From Pycnococcus provasolii (Eukaryota > Chlorophyta > Pseudoscourfieldiophyceae > Pseudoscourfieldiales > Pycnococcaceae): a stretch of DNA of 64,000 bases. A model generated the notes under the pieces. It was not told the origin of the DNA. It did not search any database and saw only the letters and a list, made by a program, of their open reading frames with translations. A program made the position numbers and the translations under genes. Numbering within the stretch: position 1 is the stretch's first letter; the number at the start of each line of letters is the position of its first letter. The DNA lies in assembly GCA_938743325.2 (NCBI GenBank), contig OW568887.1, positions 546,503 to 610,502 on the forward strand, written 5' to 3'. Positions 1 to 11,147 of this stretch are shown one piece after another.

Positions 1-1184
1 TCGCGGAGCGCGCAGGCCACCGTGGCATTGCGGCATTCCTCAGCGAGCAGGCGCTAACTGCGCAGCTGAGTTCCATGCAGCTGAAGCAGCCGGACGCTGG
101 CGATAAACGCAGCCCGGAGGCTTCGGGAGCAGCAGTCGCCGCGGACGAACCGCATGCCGTGGGATCAGCCAATAAAACGGTCGGCCTGCTGTCGGCGGCG
201 CTCGGCGGCGGCGGTTTTCCGGACGCCGACGCCCTTGGCTCGTCGCCTTCGTCGTTTTCGGGGCAGAAGCGCGGCCGTGCGCGTGGCGCGCATGGAGCGG
301 AAGGCGACCCGAATGCCGCGATGGCTGGTGCCGCAACAGACGCGGCTGATGTGGTGGAGCGTGCCAAGTCAGCAGCTCAGCAGATCGAGGGCGCAATCAT
401 CTCCGGCTCTTTCTCTGCGAGCCCGCACACAAGCCTGCTCGCTAGTGCGCTTGTTTCGCCCACAGATTCGCCCAACCCTGTGGCCACGGCTGCCGCTCCG
501 ATCCCGATCGAGGGTAGAACCGCGCCGCGGCGAGTCCGTCGCAGCGGCAGCGGCTCGATGTCTCGCAGTGGCCCTCTTGGGCAGAGCTTGGACGCGAACC
601 ACGGCATTCTCGTGTCGGCAAGCCCGTCGCAGCACACGGGCCTTGCCGCGTCGGTCGGCATTGGCCAAGCTGGAGGCGGCATGGCGGCGCTGGAATCGGA
701 CGACGACGACGATCAGGAGCTTCCCGCCGTGATGGTCGGGTCTGCGCCCACAAGCGGTGGAAGGCGCCTGCATCCGCGCGTGATGCGACGCCTCGGGTCC
801 AGCGAGCGCACGCTGAGCAGCGACGACAATGCGCAGGCGGAGCCTTCGACGGCGAGCGGGATGGTGAGCGTCGCGTACGACGAGACGGACGACGCCGATG
901 CTGTGACGGGCATCGTGCAGAGCGCCGTGACGCGCGTCGAGGTGATTGCGCGATCGCGACGCGCTCGCGCGCAGTACCAAAGACTTAGGAACGCGATGGT
1001 CACCATGCAGCAGGAGATGCGCCACAGAGGTCGGAGCAGGAGTACGAGCAAAACGGTGCGTCTGGCCCAATCAGGGGGCAGCAAAACGCCAGTTCTCGGC
1101 ACAACGCCAGTGATGGAGAGCCGCTTGACTGGCTACGAAGGTATGAGCCAGAGCGAGAGTGAGAGCGACATCGACAGACGTTGA
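1..1184 (+). CDS. Hypothetical protein, 3' part of a longer gene
   Basis: The frame is open from base 3 to the TGA at 1182-1184, so the gene begins before the window. The first ATG inside the window, at 75, is probably internal. The visible product is low in complexity: rich in Ala, Ser and Gly, with an acidic run (SDDDDDQE) about 205 residues after that Met. A short helical-looking basic stretch (SRRARAQYQRLRNAMVTMQQ) comes near residue 300. The end is Ser/Glu/Asp-rich (SQSESESDIDRR). No catalytic motif or transmembrane segment is visible, so no function is proposed. Its 3' end faces that of the fasciclin gene, with 122 bases between the stop codons. The C-terminal helix followed by an acidic tail could belong to a cytosolic or nuclear regulator, but that is a guess. 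Confidence 0.6.
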   Translation, partial: AERAGHRGIAAFLSEQALTAQLSSMQLKQPDAGDKRSPEASGAAVAADEPHAVGSANKTVGLLSAALGGGGFPDADALGSSPSSFSGQKRGRARGAHGAEGDPNAAMAGAATDAADVVERAKSAAQQIEGAIISGSFSASPHTSLLASALVSPTDSPNPVATAAAPIPIEGRTAPRRVRRSGSGSMSRSGPLGQSLDANHGILVSASPSQHTGLAASVGIGQAGGGMAALESDDDDDQELPAVMVGSAPTSGGRRLHPRVMRRLGSSERTLSSDDNAQAEPSTASGMVSVAYDETDDADAVTGIVQSAVTRVEVIARSRRARAQYQRLRNAMVTMQQEMRHRGRSRSTSKTVRLAQSGGSKTPVLGTTPVMESRLTGYEGMSQSESESDIDRR

Positions 1185-1306
1185 GTTTTTTTGAGCGGCG
1201 GGAGCAATTCGCTGCTCCCGCCCGCGATGGTAATACTAAATCCAAATACTACTTACAGTTTCTTTTGTTCACATGCTTATTAAGACGGTCGTGCTCCATC
1301 CATCCC

Positions 1307-4300
1307 TCATCCTGTCCCCCTCGTCGCTTCGAGAAAGCCCGGAGGCGGGTATCGACAGCACGTTGGATAGCGCGTGGTCGGGAGTGTCCACACCGCCAGG
1401 CGGTGGATAATGCCCTGCCACGGACCGTATGCAACGGCGCCAATGCCCGTGCCGTACGACGAGGCTCCTAGCTGGCCCTGAGAGGCGGCTCGCTCGATAG
1501 CCACCGCATTTTGCTTCCTCGCCTCGTTCGTGTCGGCTGCATCTAGATCCTCGCTTTGTATGCCAATCTGCACGGTGCTGCCTCGACATTCGTCGCCGCC
1601 GCGCAAGTCGGGACATCGAGGCGGACCGCGTGAAAGGGTCTCAGCCGTGCAGGGAACGATGCGCGAGGTTAGCGCGTGCATGCCGTCGCCGACGGTGATT
1701 CGTCGCTGCGTCAGTCCAATCACCGTGAGAGCTGTACCAGGAGTGAAGCTTGTTGCGTTGACAACCTTGGCTCGCACGCGCGTGAATCCTCTGCCCTCGA
1801 AAAATCCTATGTTATCGTTCAAAATGTTATCGTCTGCAAATCTCCTAAGATCGGGCAATGCCAATTCGCCCTGCCCGCGAAGTTTGCCGTCGATCCAGAT
1901 GCGCGCAAAATCGCATACAGCATCGTACGTGACGAGAACCTTGAACCGCTTCCCCGGACGTGCGATGAAACCCTTCGCAAGGATGGTCGATGAGATGATA
2001 CGCAGGCCGTTCGTGCCTATGAAGAAAGAGTACGCGTACGTCTGCACACCCCACCTGACCTCGCCCATGTCATTGACATAGAGCACAAGCGATCCGCCAC
2101 ACTGCGGGTTCCCGAGCGCGCATCCTCCGATCGTCACGATGGTCTGGCTCGTCACTCCAGAGCAGGGGAGGCATAGCCATCCGGAACCGGGAGGGCACAC
2201 GACTGAGCAGCCAATCGCTCCGGTGTATGTAACCTCCGCCTCGACGGAAATTATGCTGCTCGGCCGGAAGATGGTGCCGAGTTGCTCGAACAGCCGGCAG
2301 AATACGTACGTGCATCGACTCGGTCCCGTGACTGTGTCCCCCGTGGCGGAGCTCGTCTTCAGGCCAGTGTAGCATGGAACGAATGCAAAGTCGCGCGGAT
2401 GAGCTCGTTCCGAGTAGCTAAAAGCCTGCCCCGTCTCCCCAAAGTACTCAAAGCGACCTGGCGTGCATGTTGGCACGCGCGGCCCGGGGAGCAGCAGCGC
2501 GTTGTCGAGTATGTGAAGCACGCCATTCGTCGCGTTCTGGCTCAGCGGCGCGACGATGCGCGCGCCATTACGCGGTCCTTGCATAACAACGGTCGTGAGA
2601 ACTTGTGCACCATACGCCGTCTTGGAGGCAAGCAAAGGGGTGAGCGGAAGCGCACGCGTGTCGAACCGGCTTGCACGCAGTATGCCAAGCCCTTTCTCCG
2701 CCGCAAACGCAAAGTCCAACGACGACGGAGGAGGGCCCTTAGGCTCACCCCAGTAGTAGTAAAGCGGCGTGATAAAGCGGCGTCCGGGGTAGATCATGCC
2801 GTACGTGACGCGCTGCCGGAATGCAAAGTCGTTGCGCTGTCCTGGAACCGGGTCGCTGTTCGGGTCGTCAAAGTTGCCAGACCGAAAGCTCGTACCGTTG
2901 CGAAAGCCTACGTTTAAGTGCTGCACCACGAAGTCGTACCACTGGCACCGCGCACCCTTGCCGACGTCTGCGTACGTAAGGCCACGCTGCTTCAGCAGAC
3001 GCAAGATTGCCGCGTCGGATGGAAGGAATGCATTGTAGAAGTAGTGCGTGAGGTCGTACTCGAGTCCAAGGATGCGAATCAATTCAGCCATTATGCTTAG
3101 GCTTGGCGTGTGCGTGATGCGAAAGAAGAGCGGAACGGCGAGCAGCGGTGGAATGAGCGCGGCGTTCACGGTGTGCACGAATCCGTTCGCGGCGAGTTCG
3201 TTGCGTGGCCAAACAATCTTAAACCCGTTGATATCACCGAGGACATAAACACGATCGTCGCTGGCGCCAAGCCACGATGTTGGTCGGGTGTATCGGCGAA
3301 CGTAAAGCTTCTCAACGAATGCGCCCAGGAACAAGGACCCACTTCCGAATCCTTGTCTGCCGCCGAAAAGCACACCACCCGTGCGGCGGAAGCACGGCGT
3401 CTGCCGCGGCGAAGCCTGGATCAGTTGACCCTGCACAGCCTGTCGCGCCCAGGCGAGCTGACCCCACGGCAGGATGAACGTGTACAGCGCCTCGCCGTCA
3501 ATCATGCTGTACGTCGCCTCGCCAACAACGTCGTTCACCGTCAGCAGAGCCGCGATCCCAAGGAACGGAAGGCTGTTGACGACAGTATGGTACAAAACCA
3601 ACTGCGTGCGATAAGCCCACGCCTGGATTGTGTTTGCACGCAGGCTGGCGAACGAGAAGCCGAGGTACGCAATCGTGCGATCTATCGCCTTGTTCGTTGG
3701 CGCGAACACCGTGGCATCCCAGCACACGCCGCGCACAGCCTGTCCCGGTCGAATCTGGACGAATCTGTCAAGCACGGCTGTCGTCCGACCGTCGAGAAAG
3801 AGTAGCTGCGTATCCGTGCAGTCTGCCACGCCCGCGAGGTTTGGGTTCGTGTTACCCGTAACGAAGCGATTTGGGCAGCAGTCGTAAATGTAGCCCGTAT
3901 TCTCCGAACCTTGCAGCAGGCCGACGTACACCGCGCGACCACCCTGCGGAGGCGCTGCAACAAATTCAAATACCTCAAGCAACGCGCGAAATTTTGAAAG
4001 CAGCGGATTGAGTCGGATACGCTCGTACGTGCTGAACGTCGGAGGAATCAGAACGGAATCCACAACCTGAACGACGCCGTTGCACGCGTACAGGTCTTTT
4101 TCGACGACGAGCGCGGCATTACCGATGCGATCAAATTGGCGGTTGAACTCTGGGAGGAACACAATCTGCCGATCGTCGCCCTTGCCTCGCACTTCCACCT
4201 GCAGGTTAAGCCGCGTGTCCTCGACGCAGGGGATTCCTCCGCCGAGGTACTGGCCAAGCTGCGTCGCCCACACGGCGCCTTGGAAGTAGTTCGTTGTGGG

Positions 4301-6125
4301 CACCTGGCCGAATTGGCAATTTGCTAGAAAGAGGTTGAGATTTTCGAGATCTCCAGGAACCTGCGCGGTAAATGTCCACGTCGGCACGATCTGGTGGTAC
4401 ATGAGGAATTCGCCGAGAATGAATGGGTCGTTGAAGAGCTGCTCCTTCGTGATGGCGAGCTTGGCAAACAGCACCTTCCACGCGGCGTCTGTGGGCGCGA
4501 GAAACGTCGACATGTAAAGTCCTGGGATGGGTCCATTCGTGCTACCAACACTTGAACCTGGGATGGAGATGCCAAGTCGTGCCAATCCGAGGCTGATGGA
4601 TCCAGGTGGCTGGTTCAAGCTCTGCCCGCGCGACTTGCAGTAGCCGGTCCAGATCTCCTGCACGCCGTCGTCGTTTCCAATGGAGTTGGACGTTCCACGG
4701 CGAAGTGTTGGGTCAAGGTTGTAGATGAGGCTGCGCTCTCCGCCGCTCGTCCCTCCGGCGAACGGAAATGCGGGATCGATGAGCAAGCTTGGCGGCGGCC
4801 CCGTGAAGAAATTGCCGTCGCACGCCCAGGGCACGAGAAGGCACGCCTCGTACGTCGTGCTGAGCTTTGGCGTACTTGCGATGATGGACAAGTAGCTTGG
4901 CAGCAATCCTTGGTATGGAATGAGAACTTGATCGATGACGTGTACGACGAGCTGTCCACCGCAGAGCATCAGATTTGGTGCGACGACGTCCGCTCGTCGT
5001 AGGAAGCGCAGGTCGCTGCCACACGCCGCATTTGCGCCAAATCCTCCAAATGAGCATCGAACGCCGTTGGGTGACAGCTGCGTTCCCGAGCGCTCGCGTC
5101 CTGGGAATGACCAGATGGTGAACGAACGCTTGTCACCATGCTGCCGTCTCACCTCGAGCCGCATTTGGTCGGCGTAGAACGAGTCATCAGGGCTCGTGGC
5201 GTCCGGAATGCCCGGCGGGTCGATGAGCACGGGTGTCTGCACGTAGTCGCCGTTGAGCCACAGGTTTGTCGTGAGCGGCAAACCAGATGGCACGTATCCC
5301 GGCGGACGCAAGTACGGACCAAATCCTGAGTGAGTGGTGAGTGAAGGAGTTGTGGGGGAATGATGAATGATGATGATAATGAGGTGGTTAGTAAGTACTA
5401 TGATGTACCACCAGACGGCGTCGAAGAAGAAGAAGGAAGGAAGGATGGATGGACGCACGGTTGGAAGTGATCTGGAGCATGACGTGGTAGTTGAGAATGC
5501 GCACGAGTTCCTCGGCATCGTCGAACAGCTCGTCGAGTGACAGGCCCGTGAGCTGAGCAAACGCGCGCCACGCCGCATCTGTTGGCAGAAGCAACGTGTT
5601 GAATCCTCGGATGAGATTGATCGCGAACGCGACTGGAACTCCGTTGCCTAGAAACACGCCTTCTCCCGCAACGTCAAGCGCTCGTTCGCTCAGCGACAAC
5701 GTTCCCGTTTCGACGTCATTGCCGTGCAGCGCGTAGATGTCTCGTACGAGCTGTCCCGATTTGTATCCCGTGTTTGTTGTTCCCTCCTCCAGAGAGCACG
5801 ATGATGATGGCAATGGCACAGCAGCAACCGCGGCTGGATTTGTTATTGTTGCTGTTGTTGTTAGCACAACAATAACAACTGAAAAACACAACAACAACAT
5901 CAGAATGGTGGTGGTGGTGGTGATGATGAATCGTCGGAGCAGTGGTGGAGTTGTTCTTCTGCTATTTTTCTTCAACGATGATGATGCAGCCAGATAACAG
6001 CATTTGACGGCGAAGCAATCAATCCAATCGTCAAGAAGTATACTAATCTGAGAGCGCGACGACGACATCTGCCTTCTTGCCATCACGATGGCGAACCACA
6101 CCACCATCGAGATCAACATCATCAT
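1307..6125 (-). CDS. Large fasciclin (FAS1) multi-domain surface protein with C-terminal LamG-like domain
   Basis: Two exons: 6125-5459 and 5325-1307. The 133-base intron (5458-5326) has donor GTGCGT and acceptor CTCAG, and joins a split CGA codon in frame, giving about 1561 residues. Residues 1-15 (MMMLISMVVWFAIVM) and a second stretch near 75-100 are hydrophobic, consistent with a signal anchor. At least four FAS1 units are recognisable from the H1 motif: NTLLLPTDAAWRAF near residue 180, TFLAPTDAAW near 497, TVFAPTNKAI near 761 and NAFLPSDAAI near 989. The YH motif is also seen (LNYHVML, LMYHQIV, VLYHTVV). From about 1255 onward the pattern of aromatic strands and Cys pairs, with ARIWIDGKL, resembles a concanavalin/LamG fold. 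FAS1 proteins mediate adhesion at cell surfaces or in extracellular matrix; that role is inferred here. The previous in-frame codon able to start is TTG at 6155; ATG at 6125 was chosen. Confidence 0.85.
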
Positions 6126-6626
6126 GAGATGCAGGCAGCAGCAGCCAGCACACAATCACTGATGATGAACAAGCGAGTGAGTGACCAGCACAGACGTCTG
6201 TCTCCTCACACGCACGAGTGAAATTGGCGAATCTGCAGCTAAATTGCTAAAAGCAGGTAAAAGTAGGTCGTCGAGGCCCGCGAAAAGACCCAGGATCAAA
6301 TTTTGGTGGCGGCAAGTCAAGACGTGGAAGTCGGTTAGAAAAGGGGGTTTGAAAAAAAATGGAAACCCCCAAAACCATAATACAAACAAAGAGAGAGATT
6401 CACGAGCAAGAAGAAGGAAACCCCGAAACCAGACAATTCTGGATGGTGAATGTGAATGTTGTGAATGGATGGACGACTGTCGGACGAAGTAAACTACAAT
6501 GTTCATTCCATTACTGAATTGGCGATCTTACTGTGAAAACAAAGGCTCCGCCACCTGCAGTTGGTTGCACTCAAAACTGAATGAAGCAAATCAAAAACAA
6601 ATCATTCATTATTATTGACTCATCAT
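6126..6626. other. Gene-free stretch upstream of the fasciclin gene
   Basis: Contains the putative fasciclin 5' leader and promoter, and ends at the 3' end of the M48 gene. It is A-rich and holds two related motifs, GGAAACCCCCAAAACC (about 6361-6376) and GGAAACCCCGAAACC (about 6417-6431). Similar AACCCCGAA motifs recur upstream of other genes here. No open frame with coding character was seen. Confidence 0.4.
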
Positions 6627-7922
6627 TCATGAGACAATAAGGCGATTGTTCGCGTCACGTGGATTGCACTCCATCGCCTTAAGCTCGGCCGCAACCTTGT
6701 TCACGCGATGCTCTGCCGCTGGGTGTGTGCTGCCGTATGAGACCCAGATCGGCGCGCCGCTGCCGATCAGCGTGTAGGCGTCCAATGCAGCCTTGGGGTT
6801 GTACCCTGCGCGCGCAGCCAGCTTCATGCCGATCAGGTCCGCCTCGTGCTCCTGCTGCCGATAGCGAGGATACTCGAAGATCCACCATCTGGGTAAGTTT
6901 TGCCCGATGTGCACTAGCAACTCGCGGGCTGTGAGTCGCAGCTCTCGACAAATTGCTTGTTGCGAGACGCAATGCCATCCCGCTGGTTGTTCGCAATCAG
7001 GATCGGATCGGCGGGTCGCAGCGCTGCTAGGACATCGCATGTTTCCCGGAAGAGAGGTGGCGCGAGGTACTTGCCGCCACACTTCGCCTAGTAGCACACG
7101 ACCAGGCGCTTGCATCGGGTCCCGCTGCGATTGTATGTTCGGCGCGAAGAGATTCGAGATCCGGTTGATGAGGATGGGTGCACAGTCAGCGCAGACTTGC
7201 ACCACCACGCCGAACGTCATTCTCTCCGCGGCGTGGCGTGCCGCACAGTGCGCCATCTCGTGTCCGATAATCGCGGCGACACGATCTTCGTCGAAGTCGA
7301 GGAGCTCGACGAGCGCAGTATGCACGAATACCGTTCCATTCGGCAGTGCCATCGCGTTAGGTTTGTCGTCCCTCAGCACGACGAACCTCCAGTTCACGCC
7401 GCGAAGGTGATCCAGTCCATTTCCGTTGAGCACCGCAATCGTGGTGTCCATCGCATCGTCGACGGCGCGGACGAGACGGCGACCTACGCGGTTCACTAGG
7501 CAGCTCGAGCGCCTGAGCAGGAAGATCGCGTCATGCGGGTGTCGCCACTTGGTGAGCAGGAAGTTGGCTTCGGAACGGCGCTGCCTCAAGTGCTTCCTCT
7601 CGGCGCCATTTGAGAGCATAAGTTCGGCCCAGCGCGGAAAAAAAATGAATCGCTTGCGATTCGTGAATGGCACGGCGCGTCGCGCCTTGTGCCTCGCGAG
7701 CATTCCCAGTGCGCCGACGACGAGGACGAGCGACATGACCCCCCCACCAGCGACGACGACGGCAGGTGGACGACACTTCTTCTTCTCGTTTGTTGTATCA
7801 TTATTTTGTTTTTGTAGATCTCGACAGGCGTCTGCTGCTGCAGAATAGCTCACGTGACAACAACGTCTGAGCGCATCCTCATCATCGCGTTTGTCATTCA
7901 GCGTGACGAAGTTGTCGGACAT
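6627..7922 (-). CDS. M48-family (OMA1-like) membrane metalloprotease
   Basis: A zinc metallopeptidase of the M48 family. The HExxH site reads GHEMAHCAARHAAE near residues 230-245. The downstream Glu/Asp zinc-ligand motif is EHEADLIGMKLAARAGYNP. The preceding NAMALPNGTVFVHTALVELL matches the substrate-cleft strand typical of M48. One transmembrane stretch (VVVAGGGVMSLVLVVGALGM) lies near residues 57-77. The order TM, HExxH, ExxAD resembles the plant and yeast OMA1 stress protease of the mitochondrial inner membrane; location is inferred. The segment between NLFAP and WWIFEYPRY (about 7140-6895) is longer than in the family and not protein-like; it may be an intron that happens to stay in frame. 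A good acceptor (TTACCCAG, about 6896) ends it, but I could not find a convincing donor in matching phase. The longest open frame starts with TTG at 7976; ATG 7922 was chosen. Confidence 0.8.
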   Translation of the reverse strand: MSDNFVTLNDKRDDEDALRRCCHVSYSAAADACRDLQKQNNDTTNEKKKCRPPAVVVAGGGVMSLVLVVGALGMLARHKARRAVPFTNRKRFIFFPRWAELMLSNGAERKHLRQRRSEANFLLTKWRHPHDAIFLLRRSSCLVNRVGRRLVRAVDDAMDTTIAVLNGNGLDHLRGVNWRFVVLRDDKPNAMALPNGTVFVHTALVELLDFDEDRVAAIIGHEMAHCAARHAAERMTFGVVVQVCADCAPILINRISNLFAPNIQSQRDPMQAPGRVLLGEVWRQVPRATSLPGNMRCPSSAATRRSDPDCEQPAGWHCVSQQAICRELRLTARELLVHIGQNLPRWWIFEYPRYRQQEHEADLIGMKLAARAGYNPKAALDAYTLIGSGAPIWVSYGSTHPAAEHRVNKVAAELKAMECNPRDANNRLIVS

Positions 7923-8490
7923 CAAGGTAAATTCAAATTTCAACGCCGTCTCGAGACGACAACGACAACAAGTCAATTCAAGTCAAGTGATTAATTGAAA
8001 CATCAAAATCACCTCCGAGTCCGGGAAACAAGACCAGAAACCCAAAAGGCACCAGGCAGGCAGGCAGGATATTAGGGTTTAGGGTTAGGGTTAGCACGGG
8101 TCCCCCGTCGACGCTCCCCTCGATTCTTCGAAGGGGAGGGAACTGCCCAGGATTGGAGGAGGGGAGGGGGGAAGAACAAAAGAAACACCCAGTCGAAGCC
8201 TCGAAGGAATCCCCCACTCTAATCCCCCAGTCCCAGGGATCCCTTGTTGTCGTCGACGTCGTCGTCCCTCCCCTTCTCTCCGGACAGCCGGACGACGATT
8301 GACGAACGCGTTGCAGTTGCTCCATAACCGGTCATCTTCATCTTCATCTTCATCTTCATCGTTCATCTTCATCCCGGAGGTGAGGCTCACATCACCACAG
8401 AGAGGCTCATTTCAAGAGTTGGTTCTTCTTTCATTTCAAGAGTCTCTTGAGTTGTTGTCTTTGGTTCTTTTTTGTTGGTCTCTCGTTCCT
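7923..8490. promoter_or_regulatory. Shared divergent promoter with short telomere-like motif
   Basis: This 568-base stretch separates two divergent genes whose products both look mitochondrial. Near 8067-8093 it carries TATTAGGGTTTAGGGTTAGG, mixing TTTAGGG and TTAGGG units. In plants the telo-box (AAACCCTAA) is a known promoter element, so this could be regulatory rather than a telomere relic. A (TCATCT)n run follows at about 8334-8370. Confidence 0.4.
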
Positions 8491-9834
8491 ATGGCCTCTT
8501 CTCTGGTCTCTCACTCTTCTTCGGTCTTTTGTTCTTCTCTGCCTGTCTTTTTTGGGCGAAGAGGATTCCTGGGGGATGATTATAAGAGACGCCTTGGCCT
8601 TCCTTTCTCTTTCTCGCGTCATGTCTCGTCTTTGTCTTTGTTGGCGAATCATCATGTCGATTCTGGTTTGAATCCTAATTTGCGTTCTTCTCATGTTAAT
8701 AGTCTTAATGGTTATGGTCTCAATTATTATAGACCGCACGATCACACCTCTCTTGGTCGTGATACCTTTCGTCTACGTGCTCTTTTGCAGTCGGCTGGGT
8801 GGTCGTCGTCGTCGGCGGCGTCATCGTCATCGTCGGCGAACGGGATGGTTGACGGGATTGTTACCTCCGGCGTGTCTGGCGCACTCTCCATGAACGGCAA
8901 CACGAATGGGATGGTCGCCACGCAGGCGGCCACCTATGGCGGGGGCACGTCGGCACCTCTTGTCGGAGGGAAGACGATCGAGGCGGCGTCCGTCTCGCTC
9001 GCCGCCGTCACAGGAGGCGCGGTCACTGCCGCGCCAGCCATGCCGCTCCTGCCGCCGGAACTACCCGACAGATACGCGTCGTACGCAACGTCCGCATCCT
9101 TAGGAAGGTTCAACGCGCAACTAGCCACCGACGAACACAACGTCGTGATGGGCACAAACGCGAACGCAACACCAGCAACAGCCGCCGCGGCACACCACTC
9201 GCCAGTACACATGGTTAACGATATCAGCACAGAGGCAAGCCTCCACAGCAATCCGCCGACGTCTATGAAAACACCGGAGGAGAACGAGGTTGTGCCTGCG
9301 GGATTCGACACGCTCGCCGTATGCCGCAGCTTCGAAAAGAGCGGCATGACGAGCGACGAGGCGGAGCGCCTCACGCGGCAAATCCTTGACATCATCATCG
9401 CGGCGGATCGACGAACGCGAACGACCGTCGCCTCCAAGGGGGAACTCGAAAGCCTCAGAACAGAGAACAGGATCTCGATGGAGGCGTGGAAGGCGGAGAT
9501 CAAGGGAGAAACCAAAAGCTTATTCGGCACGCTGAGCCGCAATCAGGAGTACGTGACAAACGAGCACGACAAGATCCGCTCGGAGCTCAAGCATGAGACG
9601 GAGAAGCTCATGGCAAGCCAGCGCCTGGACTTAAATTTGGAGAAGGGTCGTATGCGCGACGAGATGCACACGATGGAGGATCGCCTTCACACCGCGGAGG
9701 CGAAACTCGAGAAGAGCTTGGCAGAGGTGAAGACGCAGCTCGAGATGGCGAAGAACGACATTATTCGGTTTGCGCTGGGCACGAGTTTGTCGTTCGTGGC
9801 GGTTGGCCTCGGTATTTTGCGGTTTCTCTCTTGA
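8491..9834 (+). CDS. MCUR1/CCDC90 (DUF1640) family coiled-coil mitochondrial protein
   Basis: About 447 residues. The N-terminus (MASSLVSHSSSVFCSSLPVF with later Arg) looks like a mitochondrial targeting sequence. A long Ala/Ser/Thr-rich linker follows. The C-terminal 180 residues match the DUF1640 plan: a short helical start (AVCRSFEKSGMTSDEAERLT), SKGELESLRTEN, a long coiled coil with regularly spaced Leu and Glu, and a final membrane helix (FALGTSLSFVAVGLGILRF) at the extreme C-terminus. The family includes MCUR1/CCDC90 and fungal FMP32, inner-membrane proteins linked to calcium uniporter and respiratory-complex assembly. The ATG at 8491 is the first in a frame that is open further upstream. 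It is divergent from the OMA1-like protease and shares its promoter. Confidence 0.8.
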   Translation: MASSLVSHSSSVFCSSLPVFFGRRGFLGDDYKRRLGLPFSFSRHVSSLSLLANHHVDSGLNPNLRSSHVNSLNGYGLNYYRPHDHTSLGRDTFRLRALLQSAGWSSSSAASSSSSANGMVDGIVTSGVSGALSMNGNTNGMVATQAATYGGGTSAPLVGGKTIEAASVSLAAVTGGAVTAAPAMPLLPPELPDRYASYATSASLGRFNAQLATDEHNVVMGTNANATPATAAAAHHSPVHMVNDISTEASLHSNPPTSMKTPEENEVVPAGFDTLAVCRSFEKSGMTSDEAERLTRQILDIIIAADRRTRTTVASKGELESLRTENRISMEAWKAEIKGETKSLFGTLSRNQEYVTNEHDKIRSELKHETEKLMASQRLDLNLEKGRMRDEMHTMEDRLHTAEAKLEKSLAEVKTQLEMAKNDIIRFALGTSLSFVAVGLGILRFLS

Positions 9835-10178
9835 AGAAGAAACAAACAGCTCGTATGTAAATGTCAAATTATGTTATCCTCGTTGTTTCAAAAAAACACA
9901 AGATGCGCAGCAGAAGTACCAACCACGAAGCACTCACTGTGTTGTGCTTCGTGTGCTTTGGAATACTCGGGGATGGCGATTGGGGTTTCTCAGTCCAGGA
10001 TTCCCTTTCCCTTTTCGGTTTCCCCTTCCCGCATTTCGTCCGCCATACCACCCTACGCCCTTCGGCGTGGCCTCCCGCGTCTCCACGGTAGGTGGTAAAC
10101 TTTACGATTCCGCCTCTTTCGTCTGTGCTGCCGCTGTTGCTGTTGCTGGGGCTGCTGTCAGCTCGTGTCGTCGCTTCA
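9835..10178 (+). other. Gap between DUF1640 and methyltransferase genes
   Basis: No coding feature is seen. Around 9980-10020 it is C/T-rich, as before several other starts in this window. The frame of the next gene is open back to a GTG at 10092 that would add a hydrophobic, signal-like segment (SSVLPLLLLLGLLSARVVAS). Confidence 0.3.
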
Positions 10179-11147
10179 ATGGCCGGCTCTCCTCCTCCTC
10201 TGTCCTCAGGATTAGGGCTAGGGCCGAGTTCCTCTCCGTCACCTTCGTCAGGAGATCCGTCACATCAGGCGTCATCCGGCGTGGTTCTCGCGCTCCCTGG
10301 GCCGGAGTACGGGAGACTGAACTTCGAGAACGGCGACCTGCAAGTTTGCGAGAAGCGCATCTACGTCGTGGAAGAGGGAGGGAAAGGACGAGGCACGGCG
10401 TGGGACGTGTGGGACGGAGCGTGGAGGCTTGCGAAGTGGCTCGAAAAAGCCGCCGAACAGGACGCACTCAAGTTCGAGCTGCCAAGCCTCGCGTCCGATG
10501 CACCGACCAAGGTGAACGCGCCGCCGCTCGCCATCGAGCTGGGATCAGGGACAGGACTCGGCGGGATGGCCATTCGCGCGGCGTTCCCAGAAGCTGACGT
10601 GCACCTCACGGACCTTCCCGAGGTGATGGAGGCGCTGAACGCCAACGTGCACCGCAACCACCACCTTTTGAGGTCGCACGGGCACGTGAGGCTCAAGGCG
10701 ATGCCGCTCGACTGGACGACGACGCTGACGGGTACGCTTCCGCTTCACATCGCACCTCACGGCTACGACCTCGTTGTCGCCGCAGACTGCGTCTGGCTGA
10801 TTGAGCTCATCCCTGCGTTCGTTCGCACGCTGCGCGCCGTCACGCACCAGCGTTCGCTCGTCGTGCTCGCGTACCAGGAGCGGTCTCGCGCTGCGACGCG
10901 CGCTCTCTTCGGGACGCTCGATGCGCACTTCACGCGCGAGGATGCGGACGGCTTTTTGGCGCGCCTCGACGACGCCGCGCACGGCCGTCCTCCTAGCGAC
11001 GACGCGAGCGCGGCTGTGGACAGCAAGGTTCGCATTTATTTGCTCCGTCGTCTGAGCGACCACTCGTCGGAGGTGGAGAGGCAGAAGCGCGACATGAAGC
11101 TGTCAAGCATCGACCGCGCGTTGATTGAGGAGGGGTGCACTTGGTGA
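10179..11147 (+). CDS. Family-16 (METTL21/FAM86-type) lysine methyltransferase-like protein
   Basis: About 322 residues with a class I SAM-dependent methyltransferase fold. Motif I is AIELGSGTGLGGMAIRA and the acidic end of beta 2 is VHLTDLPEVMEALNANVHRN. The motif-IV region is YDLVVAADCVW, followed by VLAYQERS. The preceding RGTAWDVWDGAWRLAKWLEK matches the family-16 helix that usually reads G...W.....L..yl. Proteins of this group methylate lysines on chaperones, elongation factors or other proteins; no specific target can be assigned. The N-terminal 40 residues are Pro/Ser-rich. ATG 10179 is used, but an in-frame GTG at 10092 with a hydrophobic leader leaves open an organelle or ER form. 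Confidence 0.8.
   Translation: MAGSPPPLSSGLGLGPSSSPSPSSGDPSHQASSGVVLALPGPEYGRLNFENGDLQVCEKRIYVVEEGGKGRGTAWDVWDGAWRLAKWLEKAAEQDALKFELPSLASDAPTKVNAPPLAIELGSGTGLGGMAIRAAFPEADVHLTDLPEVMEALNANVHRNHHLLRSHGHVRLKAMPLDWTTTLTGTLPLHIAPHGYDLVVAADCVWLIELIPAFVRTLRAVTHQRSLVVLAYQERSRAATRALFGTLDAHFTREDADGFLARLDDAAHGRPPSDDASAAVDSKVRIYLLRRLSDHSSEVERQKRDMKLSSIDRALIEEGCTW

Noticed and set aside
369-1070. Long antisense frame over the first gene
   Set aside because: Arg/His-rich composition typical of the reverse strand of a GC-rich gene; the plus frame has the better composition and runs off the window.
8067-8093. Interstitial telomere as evidence of chromosome fusion
   Set aside because: Only about three mixed units inside a divergent promoter; a telo-box-like promoter element is at least as likely.
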